Shown here: positions 33,877-45,395 of the stretch, piece after piece
How positions within the stretch are numbered: the first letter of the stretch is position 1
Layout of the letters: every line of letters starts with the position of its first letter
Assembly (NCBI RefSeq): GCF_954871325.1
Contig: NC_088778.1
Location: forward strand, 34,546,730-34,610,729
Source: Gordionus sp. m RMFG-2023
Taxonomy: Eukaryota; Nematomorpha; Gordioida; Chordodea; Parachordodidae
DNA length: 64,000 nucleotides
Direction of reading: 5' to 3'
Made by a program: the position numbers and the translations under genes
Notes under the pieces: generated by a model
The model's database searches: none
What the model was told of the DNA's origin: nothing
The model's input: the letters and a program-made list of their open reading frames with translations, nothing else

Positions 33877-36459
33877 GTGGGTAATTATGCATTTTATGAT
33901 AAAGAACCAATTTATTGAAATATTAAATTTTAGGCTTATTTGATCATTTCTCCAAAACCAATGGCTCTGACGGTAAAATAATAATTTTCATATTTTGTAA
34001 TTATATTACATTTAATCATAATTTATTATGATACCTACGGTTAATAAATTATGCAATTGATCAATTATTTTAGTTTAGTTTATATACTAAAAAATAAATA
34101 ATCTTTATATTTTAATTGATATTTGGCAAATTTTAAACTTCATGAATTTCTAATTTTAGTGTTGGTAAAAGATACTTTTCATAAGTATCTACATACAGAT
34201 AAAATTTATCCAAGATAAATTTTTAATATAATTATTTAAAGTGCTCATAATTTCTAATTTAGGATTGTTAAAATATTTTGAAGTGCTAAAAAATTTATTG
34301 TATAATTAAATATTGCTATATAAGGGGTAACAGTTCCTTCTCGCAGGACAGGATTTCATAAACTTAAAATTTTAAATATGACTGATGATTCTTGTTAAAT
34401 TCGTTCAGAGAAAAAAAAATAATTGAAGCAAAACTTATTAATCTAATGAAACTATAGTTTAATGGTGAGGATTGGATTCTTACTCATATAATTATTTTTG
34501 TGATTTTATTCTCACAATTTTGGCATAGATTTTTTGCCTATAGAAGCATGCTAATAAGATATATTAAGATATTAATTTTTAAATGAGATTAAGAGATTTG
34601 CCAAACCCCGGGGGTTTACCTAATCCCAGTCTCTCCTAATAAGTATTTTATTAAAATTATATATATTGTAGTAAGAATATTATCATTTAAATTTAACAAC
34701 AGAAAAAAAATTATATAAAAATTCTAATAATCATATCTCTTAAAAATAATTGTAATGATTCTACAATAGCAAAATACCGCTACGATAGTGATTCCACATC
34801 CCAGTCCTACAAGCCTGTCTTTTAAAAAGAAATATATCCTATTACAAAATACCAAATAATGATGAGGATTTAGATTTAGTTATAGCAATAAACCTAAAAT
34901 ATAGAAGAAAAAAAAGAAAACGTATTTATGAATAATGATCATTGTAGCAGCATTTAATTATTAAAATTATTATTTTCGATTTTTTCTATTTTCCATTAAG
35001 AGCTCTGGTCATTTCTTTGCTCACCCAACCTCATTAGTTTTTTTGCACGGGTCTGACACAAATAAATTATCATGGGCCGTGTCGGGAATAGTAGATCTTA
35101 AAATCCATCCTATTGAGCACTTACATTATAGCTTTTTATAATTTTATTAAGCAAAGAGATACCCTTGAACCCCTCTCTTCCATTGATAAAAATGACATCA
35201 ATCTATATTTATTTTGGACGATAACATTTAATATCTTGATGATGGCACTATATTTTGAGCTTTATCTAGGGTTATTAGAGCTTAATATTTTATTAAAACC
35301 AATTCAAAACATATAAGCCTAATCATAAACAAAACTAAAAAAGAAATCTGTTGTCTAGGTAATCATACAATTATCTCAATATGTTGAATTTAAGGATCTA
35401 AGTGTTTTTATGTAATTGGATCTTATATTTAGATAAACCAAAAAATAAATCTTTAATATTTTTTTTAATATAAATTTTTTATAATTTACTATTTATCCAA
35501 TAATGTAATATTGGCATCAAATGGGTCCAAGTCTGTAATTTAGCAAGATATCCTAGTTCTATATGTATTGACTTTGTTCAAAATAAAATCTAGAAACATT
35601 AAAAACTCAGAAGAATTTCTCTACTTATAAAAGAGAGTTAAACCTTTGCAATAAAACCTAACTTGCATATATTATTTTATATTTTAATAAAAATTAGAAT
35701 TCGGTTGTGCAAAAGTCTTATGTGTTTACATCAAAATATAATTTTCATTTATAAATTAATTATTTGTATATAATTTCAAAAAATCTTTTGGCAATAGATG
35801 CATGATAATCCCCGGTGTCTCATAATATAACTGATTAATAGTGGTTTCTTAATTTAAAATGTAGAAAGAGTAATATCAGAATGCTTGTATACTAAGAATA
35901 TATAAAACGATTTAAATGCAACGTAAAATAAACAAATTCGGAAGTCTTAAGTTCGATGATATTAAATTCATTTTATTTATTAATTGTTTTAAAATTATAA
36001 AACAAATATATTTAAATTATCTTTATTTATATTCAACACTCAAACTTGAAATATTTAAGGCAAATAATATGTATAACTTTGATAATTATAATTCAATTAT
36101 AAGTGTTATGTTATCATTCTAAATCCTTTCTATATGATTTTAATTTCATCTCTATATCATAAAAATGATTATCTTTTGATATAATTATATTATGAACTTC
36201 CATAAAGTTTATAATTAAAATGATATATAGTTAAAAAATGAACAGATTATTCATATAATATATAAATTAATAATTAAATTATTTTATAACTACAGTATGC
36301 CATTTACCAGTGGATCCTGGACCATGCGAAGCTTTGGTTGAAAGGTGGTATTACAACGCTGGAGAAGGAAAATGTTTAGCTTTTAACTATGGGGGTTGCC
36401 GCGGGAATGGAAATAATTTCTCATGCAGGGGAAATTGTCAACGGGCTTGCATAAGATAA
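33834..36459 (+). CDS. Secreted single-domain Kunitz peptide, 3 exons (gene 1)
   Basis: Exons 33834-33876, 33934-33972 and 36296-36459 join in phase 1 to an 81-residue protein. Exon 1 is a signal peptide (MKLLANIIACLVILG). Exon 2 is a short linker (LFDHFSKTNGSD). Exon 3 is a whole Kunitz/BPTI domain with the six canonical cysteines at spacings 8-15-7-12-3 and the FNYGGCRGNGNNF core. A seventh cysteine follows NNFS. The residue after the second cysteine, the P1 site of Kunitz inhibitors, is Glu rather than Lys/Arg, so trypsin inhibition is unlikely and the target is unknown. AATAAA follows at 36558. The 2.3-kb second intron could hide another exon. Sister of the gene starting at 52887. Confidence 0.85.
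33934..33972 (+). CDS. Gene 1 exon 2: short linker
   Basis: TTTTAG|GC to GACG|GTAAAA, 39 nt, phase 1-1. Shares LxDxFS with exon 2 of gene 2. Confidence 0.8.
36296..36459 (+). CDS. Gene 1 exon 3: Kunitz domain and stop
   Basis: ACTACAG|TATGC, reading VCHLPVDPGPCEALVERWYY, then GGCRGNGNNF and ending ACIR-stop. The whole domain lies on one exon, as is common for Kunitz modules. Confidence 0.9.
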
Positions 36460-36557
36460 CTAAAGCTTTAATCTCTAATATTATATATTTCATATTTCTT
36501 ATTACAAAATTTGATTATAATATATTATATATTATAAACTTAAAATTCTATATTTCT

Positions 36558-36563
36558 AATAAA
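36558..36563 (+). terminator. Likely poly(A) signal of gene 1
   Basis: AATAAA 99 bp after the stop codon, in a long AT-rich stretch, so chance occurrence is possible. Confidence 0.4.
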
Positions 36564-37686
36564 TCGATACATTTCTTTAACATGATATTATAAATATATA
36601 AATTTACATTATCAAACAAGTTATAAAAAGTTATTAATTTTATATCTCTCAGTCTATACTAATTTCAAACTTTGGTCAACAACCACGTCAATTTATATTA
36701 AAAATAATTTATTTGAATATAATATAACTAAATAATATTACATGAAGCTATAAAAAAAATAACGAATCAAAAAATTTAAAGAAAAACTTGATTATATTTT
36801 TAAAAAGAAACAATAGTTGAATTTAAAAATATTTCTTTGAACATTTAGCCCAAATATCAAGAATTCCCTAGATGAAAGTTAGTGTGATTAATATTTAAAA
36901 GAAACCGAAGATCATAAAAGCCAACTGTTGGTTGGTAGAAGTTGAAAATGGTGATAATATAAAACTTCTGAGGTTTTTATATATGTTAAATTTTTTTAAT
37001 CATTGTTAAAGTAAATAGGTTGTTATTATATTAGTAGAAGAAAGGTGGGACACAAATACAATCCTAAATAAGAATTCTCATGAAACAGTTTATAGCTATT
37101 AGGCCATCAGATCTAGATCGGTATCTGTGGATAGATTCTAAGATTCTAGAATATTAGGTATATGAGCCTTTTAATAATTTATCAATTTTTATGCAATTAA
37201 GACCAAGTCTGCCCCTGGCATTTACTAGGAGATTGCAGTTGATGCAATATGAACTAGGTTAAATCCAAATCTATTTTATTTTTCATTCATTAAAGGATTT
37301 CCTAGGTTTTAAGTCGACGAGGCTTCCTTCCAGTCATTCATTTTATCTTCATTTTGAAAGATTTGAATGAATCTAGGTTAAAAATATTTCCAGGTAAAGA
37401 TATAAAAAGTACTTCTAATTATTAATTTTTTAAATGGATAAAAAGAGAAGGAACATAATAAATATAGTATTTTGGGGATATAAGCATTTGGAAATAATAT
37501 AAAGAGTCTGGTTACTTAAAAAATTTCCGCCTTAAAGATTTTGGATAATGAATACTCAGATGTAGTAAAAATATTAAATATTCTAGATATTATATAGGAG
37601 AATCTAAATGTATGTAGAATATCTATTGCATAGAATAACCTATACTAAAACATTTTGATTATTATATTATTTGAATCTAAATTACA

Positions 37687-39290
37687 CAGGTGCGTACGCA
37701 GCGGCGGAGGGGGGGCAGGGGGACAAATTCCCCACCCCCTCTTCCCGTCAAAGCCAAAAAATGCAGATGCCGGATCATATTTTTCAAAAATATTATTGTT
37801 AATATTAATCTATATTTGTTAATATTTATTCCTATCTCATATATCTATTTAATTACATTTATTTATCACATTCATCTACTAAGTTATTTTATCAATTAAT
37901 TTAGATTTCAAGTTTTCCTTGGCGTAAATTACCTATTATTTTCAAATTTTAGTGGCGTATTATTTATCTATATTTCTAGTCAAAATAATAATCTTTAAAA
38001 CTCCTTGTCCAACAGGGATAAAGAAATTTTAAGCTTGTCCAACGAGATCGAGTCTCTGCCATCAAGCAGTAAGAGCTTTTATGGAGTTAGAAGAGCCGAT
38101 TATTAATGATATTACTGAAATATCACAATGGCTTAAAAGAAATATTTCCTCAGAAGCAAGAAAATTATTGGATTTAATACTTATTCCAAATTATTTTTCT
38201 CATTAGAATCTATTATTTAATTATACAACTATTATATGTAATACTTTTCAAAAAAATGGCATTGACTTGATTAAGAAGATGATAATAGCGGAGAACATTT
38301 TATTATAACTCAGGAAATTAGAACTAATGTTGATGAAGAATTTCATATTTTATATGTTATTGTTGAGTCAAAAGCATAGCTATACGTGTTTGATATTTGT
38401 CCCCCTCAACTTGCAGCAAGCAACATCGTCAAAACATTAATATAGGATCAGTAGAAGATTATAGAACAAATGTCCTCTCTTAAATACATTTTCAAATAAA
38501 TGAATGGTTTTTAATACATTATGCAGCACTTACAAATCGGCAGATATTACTTCTACAAAAGCCTTTCCAACCTTTTTCAAATGATGATAGAAAAAAAAAT
38601 ATTTGTTAGATTTTTATCATGAGATGCCTTATTAGCTGAATATATATGATTAAAAGATTAGCTATGGTTGATACAGCCCCAATGGATGCTTTGCATTATT
38701 TCAAACACATTTTAGATTATAATCCCACTATATTAAAATGGTTATATAAATATATTAGCAACTCTTCCCATTAATTAACTAATGAGAGAACATTCTCTTT
38801 TTTAAGAAGAACAGAGCCCTGCAGCCAGATTTTTTTAAAATTTTTTTTACGGCCCAGCCCGGGTTTTTTTAAAAAAATTTTCAGGCCCGGCCCGGCTTTT
38901 TTAAAAATAATTTTTAGACCAGGCCAGAATTTTTTTAAAATAGATTTTATTTATTTTTGATTTATATTTAAAATATTTGGTTTTAAAATATACAGCTCGG
39001 CCGGAAAATTTTTATGCCCAGCCTGGGTGTTGTTTTTTTAAAAAATTCTGGCCCGGCCCAGGTATGTTTAAAAAAATTAAAATACTATCCGACTCAGGGG
39101 CCGGGCCTGCAAGTCTCTGAAAAACATACCTATGAAATACAACTTAAGTAGATTGAATGATTTGGATCTTTTGAATATTCATAGGCATGTAACGCCAAGC
39201 AAGGACAGATTGTTGAAAAATTAACTCAAAACATACAAAATATAATTATTCCTAAGAAACTTTTTGTGTATTAAATTATATTTCCAACAT
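37687..39290 (+). mobile_element. Decayed hAT element (DUF4371 type), left-arm copy 1
   Basis: Starts CAGGTGCGTACGCAGCGG and carries scattered, frame-broken parts of a hAT/ZMYM1-like transposase: a VKAFMELEEPII...ISQW segment, DEEFHILYVIVESKA, INEWFLIHYAALTN-like, FLLDFYHE, then the hAT dimerisation motif NERTFSFLRR and RLNDLDLLNIHRHV. A 308-bp MITE interrupts the dimerisation region. The right terminus was not located. Dead copy. Confidence 0.7.
38812..39119. mobile_element. 308-bp MITE nested in the hAT element
   Basis: Ends CAGAGCCCTGCAG and CTGCAAGTCTCTG form an imperfect inverted repeat. The body is a series of TTTTTAAAAAAATTTT blocks alternating with GGCCCGGCCC blocks. It separates two halves of the hAT dimerisation domain. 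A clear 8-bp target duplication is not visible. A diverged relative lies at 43890-44045. Confidence 0.65.
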
Positions 39291-40235
39291 TTAAATTTTT
39301 TATACTTTATATATTTTAAAAGCTCACAGAGCTAGATAACCAAAATAAAAAATACTAAATTCACTAAAAAATTCAAAAGAGTTATTTATGATATGATCCA
39401 ATTTTAATTGCCCAATACAGATATAACATAAAAAAAAACCTATTTCTAAAACGGTTTTTATAGATATAGATAGCTTTAGAGACTTAATTGATAATGTGAT
39501 GGCTGGAAAATTTGAAAAATATTTAACACTTCGGGTTAAATACATGGCTAAAAATTTTGAAAATGTTAAAGATCGGCCTGGAAATTAGTAAAAAAGTAAT
39601 ATTATTAAGCTCTGACGTGTTGGAAATATTTAATTACGCGGGCGGGACGGGGTAACTTGCACAAAAATTAATAAATGAACGTGCCAAAATATATACACTA
39701 GTATTTTAAGAAAGGTATAAAAACATTATATACTTAAGAGTTGTTTCTAATTAGTAATTATTGAATTACGTAGAACAAATTCGGCTCGAATTATTGTTTA
39801 ATAATATTCTAACTCCTTAAATTTAGCTTAATCATTTAAAGTATCCTTAAAGGATTATATTTATTCTGGAAAATGATTAATCTTCTCATGATTCTAAAAA
39901 ATATATCTAGCTATAAACGTTTGGGTTAATAAATTTATAAAGATTAACAGCATTAAAAATTGTACTTACTAATTTTTTTTATAAAAATTTCAAAAATAAA
40001 TAAATTTATATAAATACCAAAAAATGAAATTGGACATCATTTCATTTTTACATTTAAAAATAGCTTGTTATTTTTTTCTTCAAAATTTTTTTTAAAATTT
40101 ATTTATATTTTTAAGATTTTGGTAGCAACCTTAAAAAAAAATAAAATTTATATAATTAATCTTGAAACAACATTGTGATAAATCTAAATTTTAATTTTAT
40201 CTTGAATTTCAACGATATATCACTCTTCTGTTCTA

Positions 40236-40315
40236 CTAAGGGTTACAGGCACAAGATCCACAACGAATTCCATTTGGACATGACATCCAGGGGCACCTTG
40301 GAAAACATTCTATTT
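40236..40315 (-). pseudogene. Stranded copy of gene 2 exon 4 (left arm)
   Basis: All 80 bases are identical to 58472-58551, including the TAG stop and splice acceptor. No signal-peptide exon was found upstream on the minus strand (the spacer was scanned by eye), so the copy seems to lack a promoter and start. Confidence 0.8.
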
Positions 40316-40709
40316 CTATTTAAAATATAAAAATTAACACTAAAATATTATAAGTATAAAGCCACTTTATACATATTATTTTAAGATATCCAGCCATATA
40401 TAACATACGAAAAAAAGCATTTTAAATCACAATGATATGGAGGAATTAAATCATTTATAAAAAGGATTAGAGTTTAGCAATATTACTAGACTAATGAATT
40501 GCAAAAAAAATAATTTTTTAATTTCATACTATATAAATTACACAATTTATATAAATTATGGCCCACTAACACAGCTATTAGAGACAACTTTACTCAAAGA
40601 AAACGCGAATTTAAAGGGAAAGAAAATGAAAGCTCTGGAGTAAAGGGTTATATATAATGTTGAAAGAGCTCATTGTAATTATAAAATAATATAACTATAT
40701 TTTACATAC

Positions 40710-40742
40710 CTCTAAATCTTCCATCCGTAGTTGTTAGTGTAT
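40710..40742 (-). pseudogene. Stranded copy of gene 2 exon 3 (left arm)
   Basis: Identical to 58045-58077 over all 33 bases, with intact TTTCAG acceptor and GTATGT donor on the minus strand. It could be spliced if any transcript entered from the spacer. Confidence 0.75.
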
Positions 40743-40830
40743 CTGAAATTTAGTTATTTATATTAAACGCAGATATAATTTAACTATGTGATGAATTATC
40801 AATTAAATTAATAAATTATAAGGTATAGTC

Positions 40831-42190
40831 CAGCAGCGTCACTAACCTTTGCAATATTAATAGACTCAACTAAAAAAAAATTTATGGAGACTTGGGCACC
40901 CATACCCCCTTTCTTGGGTCTTCGGGCCTGTTTGGCCTTTGGCCAGGTTTTATTTTTTACTTAAAATTTGAAATTTGAAAAATGATTTTGAATTTCATAT
41001 TTTGTCATTTATGCATCATATAATAAACATTAGAAGACACTTCTATAGATAAAATTTTTTAATAAAAAAAATTATTCATCTATTACAATATTAAATATTT
41101 TAAATTGTTGATAGAGATGTTGGTTAATTTGCAGTCATAAATAACACTCACTGTAATGTAGTAAAATATAGCAATAAACTAGTTGTATATTATGTAATTA
41201 GATATGGTTATTTATAATGATTATATATTTATGTTTAATATAATCATTTGTAAAGTTAACTAAATAGCACCATATAATTAAATTCATAATCTTTGCATTG
41301 TATAAATTAAAGATAGAATAAACTCTGTTATAGTTTATTATAAGCGGATTATTCAATGTAAACTTATATCTGAATTTATCATTTTAGATAAATTGATAAA
41401 ACAAAAAAATAAAAATCTTTAGAAGAAATAATTATCCATATATTGAAGCCTTGAGTTATTTACACGGTAAGGATGCCATATTAAAAATGAATCATTTAGT
41501 AACTAGAAAATAAGGACCAGTGAGATATGATAGAAGCAATTAAGATTTTATATATTATTGTAGCACCTCAAGTTGGTTTAATATATCTTAAAATAATTGT
41601 AGTTTGTAATAATATCAAAAACTCGTAAAAAAATATAATGAAAAAATAGATCTATTATGGATTACATCCATTATGGGATGAGTAATATTATGTTTAATTT
41701 CAATAGATTTTAAATAAATAGATGGCGTTATTGTTATTTATATTTATTATCAAAAGCATTGAATAGCAAATGTTTATTAAAATATTATCTAAACAAATAT
41801 ATCTTAAGTGGCATTTATATTTTAAAACCTATTTATATAATAGAGGATTATCAACTATATAAATCTGATAACCTTTTATAAATTAATTTATTATATCGTT
41901 GCTTAGAACTATTTTTAGGATGAGACATAGTAATTAAATTAAAAAATAATATAATATAGTTGATTAGATTGAACTCAGCTAATTACAATATAAATTTGTT
42001 AAATTTCAATTACTAAATAATTATATTTATTTAATTAGGTTTAGCAAATAAATCAAATAATAAAAATTTAGCTTCAATTGTTAATGCTATACTGAAAATT
42101 ACATTATGAGTGATATTGATAATGATATTCCATTTTTAACACAGCAAGCTGACATAGTGAAAACATAATTTACATGTATTAATCTAATTT
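40831..42190 (-). repeat. CAGnGGCGT-type dispersed repeat, left-arm copy
   Basis: One end is CAGCAGCGTCACTAACC at 40831. The interior matches the repeat at 1-1492, including the pair of GGCC-rich hairpins near 40915-40950. The outer terminus was not identified; the next element begins at 42220. Confidence 0.5.
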
Positions 42191-42219
42191 ATTAAAATAA
42201 TATAATAATTAAATAGCAC

Positions 42220-43890
42220 CAGGCGCGTACGCAACGGGGGGGGGGCAGGGGGACAAATACCCACCCTCCAAAGCTAAAAAATGCAGATGCCGGATTATAT
42301 TTTTCAAAAATATTATGTTAATATTAATTTATATTTGTAAATATTTATTCCTATCTCATGTATTTTTTTAATTAAATTTATTTATCACATTCATCCACTA
42401 AGTTATTTTATCAATTAATTTCGATTTCAAGTATTCCTTGGCGTAATTTACCTATTATTTTCAAATTTTAATGGCGTAATATTTATCTAAATTTCTAGTC
42501 AAATAATAATTATCTCTGAAACTCCTTACAGGGAGAAAGAAATTGCAAACTTGTCCAACGAGATCAAGTCTCCGCCATCAAGCAGTAAAAGCTTTTATGG
42601 AGTTAGAAGAGCCGATTATTAATGCTATTACTGAAATATCACAATGGCCTGAAGGAAATATTTACTCAGAAGCAATAAAATTATTGGATTCAATACTTAT
42701 TCCAATTTTTTTTCTCATTAGAATGTATATACAACTATTTTATTTAATTCTTTTCAAAAACATGACATTGACTTGATTAAGAAGATGAGAATAGCGGAGA
42801 ACATTTTATTAGAACTCAAGGAAATTCGAGCTTATGTTGATGAAGAATTTCATATTTTATATATTATTGTTGAGTCAAAAGCTGAGTTATACGTGTTTAA
42901 TATTTGTACCCCTCGACTTGCAGAAAGCAAGCTCATAAATTAACATAAAATCAGTAGAAGAGTATTAAAACACATGTCCACTCTCTTATATACATTTATA
43001 ACCCAAATAAATGAATGGATTTTAATTCATCCAGCACTTACAAATCCGCTATTACTTCCACAAAAGCCTTTCCAACCATTTTCAGATGGTGATAGAAAAA
43101 AAATTAAATATTTGTTAGATTTTTATCATGAAGATGTTAAAATATCTTATGAAGCCTTATTATCTGAATAACTATGATTAAAAGATTAACTATGGTTGAT
43201 CAAGTGTTGTTAAACGGGTCGATTTGAGCTTATTTTTAAAAACGGCTAACTCAATATTTCAGCCAGAAAAATATTATCTAAGCCTCGAGATTTAGTTAAT
43301 AGATGTTCAACCTTTTATGCTCTTCCCAGAAGTTGAAAATATTTTATTAATTCTTTTACGTAAAAAAATTTCTAATAATGAGCTAATGGAATCTTCATTT
43401 AGATGCTGTATTAATTTAATTTAATTATTTTCTTCTTTTTCTAATAAATTTTTCAAAATAATCATTATCATCATCAAGATTTGTCACTGAAATTAATGTT
43501 GATGAATTAAATAATTTAATGATTTGTAATTTTCCCGTTATTCCGTTAAATGAGCTATAGCAGCCACTTCCTGATCAATGGTTAATAGGATTTGATATGC
43601 GTCTAAATTTAATGAGGCATAAAGATTATTATTTAAATAAATATTCTCTCTAAATCTTATATGCACTAATATCTCATTGGAAAAATTATTGTCTATTTTT
43701 TCAAAATGACATTTTATCCAACTTACCTGGTTTCAAAATACACTTATGTTAATTGTAGTGTTATACTTCGAATGCTATAAACATTTGGATAAATCTTTCA
43801 ACATCTGGTCGATCTGCTATTTCTTCATTTATATATCAGCATTTATATCATAATCATATCCCAATTATCCCTTATAATGGCGATTTAAAA
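42220..43890 (+). mobile_element. Decayed hAT element (DUF4371 type), left-arm copy 2
   Basis: Starts CAGGCGCGTACGCAACGG, homologous to the start at 37687. The frame 42543-42776 encodes CPTRSSLRHQAVKAFMELEE and continues with the EISQW segment. The frame 42974-43171 encodes FITQINEWILIHPAL and KYLLDFYHEDVKISYEALLS. Between them are broken pieces (ADEEFHILY-like). The 3' part is unclear, and the outer limit is a guess. Confidence 0.65.
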
Positions 43891-44045
43891 CATTTGATTT
43901 TAAAATATACGGTCAGGCTAGACTTTTTAAAACTATTTAGGCCCGATAGGGATATTTTTATTAAAAAAAAATTTCAGACCCGGCCAGCCCCGCGTATATT
44001 AATAAAATTAAAATAAGGCCCTGCCCTGGGGTCTTTGAGTAAGAT
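43890..44045. repeat. Diverged GGCC-block MITE fragment next to the palindrome edge
   Basis: TTTTAAAATATAC, GGCCCGATAGGG, GACCCGGCCAGCCC and CCCTGCCCTGGGG blocks resemble the 308-bp MITE at 38812. It lies 40 bp from the left-arm end. Confidence 0.5.
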
Positions 44046-44087
44046 ATGGGCATTTTAAAATATTTATGAAAAATGGTCGACTCTTAC

Positions 44088-44140
44088 TCTCTCGTTTGTG
44101 GGCAAGTGTTCTCGTTATTAGCTGCCATTTGCTGCAATGC
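44088..44140 (-). CDS. MAEA/Gid9-like protein, penultimate exon
   Basis: On the minus strand: acceptor TGTTTAG|GC at 44140, then ALQQMAANNENTCPQTRE, donor GA|GTAAGAG at 44087. It fits the segment of MAEA after the LPNG-x-x-YG motif that ends CPxTxE. The palindrome's left arm begins right at this donor, and the last exon (the xFxxSxxxKVYxM end of the family) was not found. Confidence 0.6.
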
Positions 44141-44811
44141 CTAAACAAAAAAGAATAAAAGTTTATTTTATAATTTTACATGCATCCCACTTCCTTGATG
44201 TAATTTTAGTGGAAGAATGGCGATTAAAAAATTAATAATATACCAATAATTAATCATTTTTATGAAATTTTGAAAGATAATAAATTTAAGAATAGTATTT
44301 TTGTAATCAATCCATTTCAGTTTTTCGTTTTGACTGGGTCATGATCATAATCATATCAAAGAGGCGACTGGATAATTCTCATGAATGACTATTATTTTCT
44401 CTTGATTTTCCATATATAAATATGAATTTTTCGCTTTTATTACTAAAAAAAATTTTTTTTTAAAACCATTTTAATAAATTTGAATAATAATTTATTTAAA
44501 ATTAAAATAGTAGCCTAAATGTTTTTAAAATAATTATTTTTAGAATTTCTGAATATTTCAGATTTTGAAAAAATTTAATATTATCCTTATTAATGACTAA
44601 TCTTGATATCCAAATTTCTGTTGTAAGGAATACACTTATAAAGATTTATGAACATGTTTAATTTAAAAAAATATATTATTTAAGCATTTAAATAAACAAA
44701 GAAACGGTATAACTTATATAATTTGGAGAAAAATGTGTAGAAAATTTCAGGAAAAATTTCTCATTTCGAAAACATAAAATATTTTGCTAATTCCAATCGT
44801 GTTATTCTAAC

Positions 44812-45395
44812 CTTTTTCCCGTAAATCTGCCCATTTGGTAACATGAGAGGAGGGTTGGTATCATACAAAATTCTACAAATCAAACGGGATTGAGTGCTGT
44901 GAGCAAATGGAAGATCTCGGCACAATAGGGCCATTTTAGAATTACACACTGGACATCGGGGGTCGGGCAAGTAGCTACTGCTAGAAGCAGATGATGTGTT
45001 AGAAGTAATATGCGTAGATGGGGTAGAGACAGCTGGAATAAGAGCAGAAGATAGAGAAGGCACTGAAGTAAAGGAAGTTGAGAATATAATAGCGGAAGTA
45101 GAAATATTTGTTAAAGGCGTAATAGGAGTCTAGTCGTCAGATGACAAAGTTGAAGTATAAGCAGAAAATATAATGGGAGTAGAAGGAGATAAAGTTGACG
45201 ATTGCAGGCTCTAGTGAAGCGGGAGTTGCAACAGCAGGTAATAGACATGAAATAAAAGCAGATGATAACGAAACAGGAGCCGTGGCAGCCGATGAAGTAA
45301 CTTTTTTGCGTCGCTTGGAGGTCGCAGAGCTTGTCGCCGGATTTTCTTTGTCCTTGCAATAAGAATCGTATTTATTCGTATTGCATTGACTTTAT
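44812..45395 (-). CDS. MAEA/Gid9-like protein, RING-type exon with Ser/Thr-rich insert
   Basis: The 3' half reads CPVCNSKMALLCRDLPFAH then STQSRLICRILYDTNPPLML and PNGQIYGKK, a close match to the degenerate RING (Gid-type) of MAEA. MAEA is a subunit of the CTLH/GID E3 ubiquitin ligase that pairs with RMND5. The exon ends at AAAAAG|GTTAGA. Upstream in the same frame is CNTNKYDSYCKDKENP, which matches the residues just before the RING. A Ser/Thr/Ala-rich stretch of over 100 codons with two in-frame stops separates it from the RING. The stretch may be an unrecognised intron, or the gene may be decaying. LisH, CTLH and CRA exons were not found. Confidence 0.6.

Larger units (their letters stand above)
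36917..44086 (+). repeat. Left arm of a 7.2-kb inverted duplication
   Basis: The sequence reappears inverted at 54699-64000. Paired landmarks (end at 44086/54699, hAT ends 42220/56567, exons 40710/58077 and 40236/58551, MITE 38812/59967) keep an almost constant coordinate sum (98779-98787), so this 5-kb part has hardly any indels. The remaining difference is the hAT insertion at 61629-63750. The arm probably extends further left than 36917, because its partner runs off the window end. The inner limit is sharp: after GACTCTTA the two copies diverge. Confidence 0.95.

Noticed and set aside
37690-37899. Arg/Gly/Pro-rich frames at the G-rich start of the hAT elements (also 60873-61121)
   Set aside because: They translate the G-run at the element terminus and run into AT-rich sequence; no domain.
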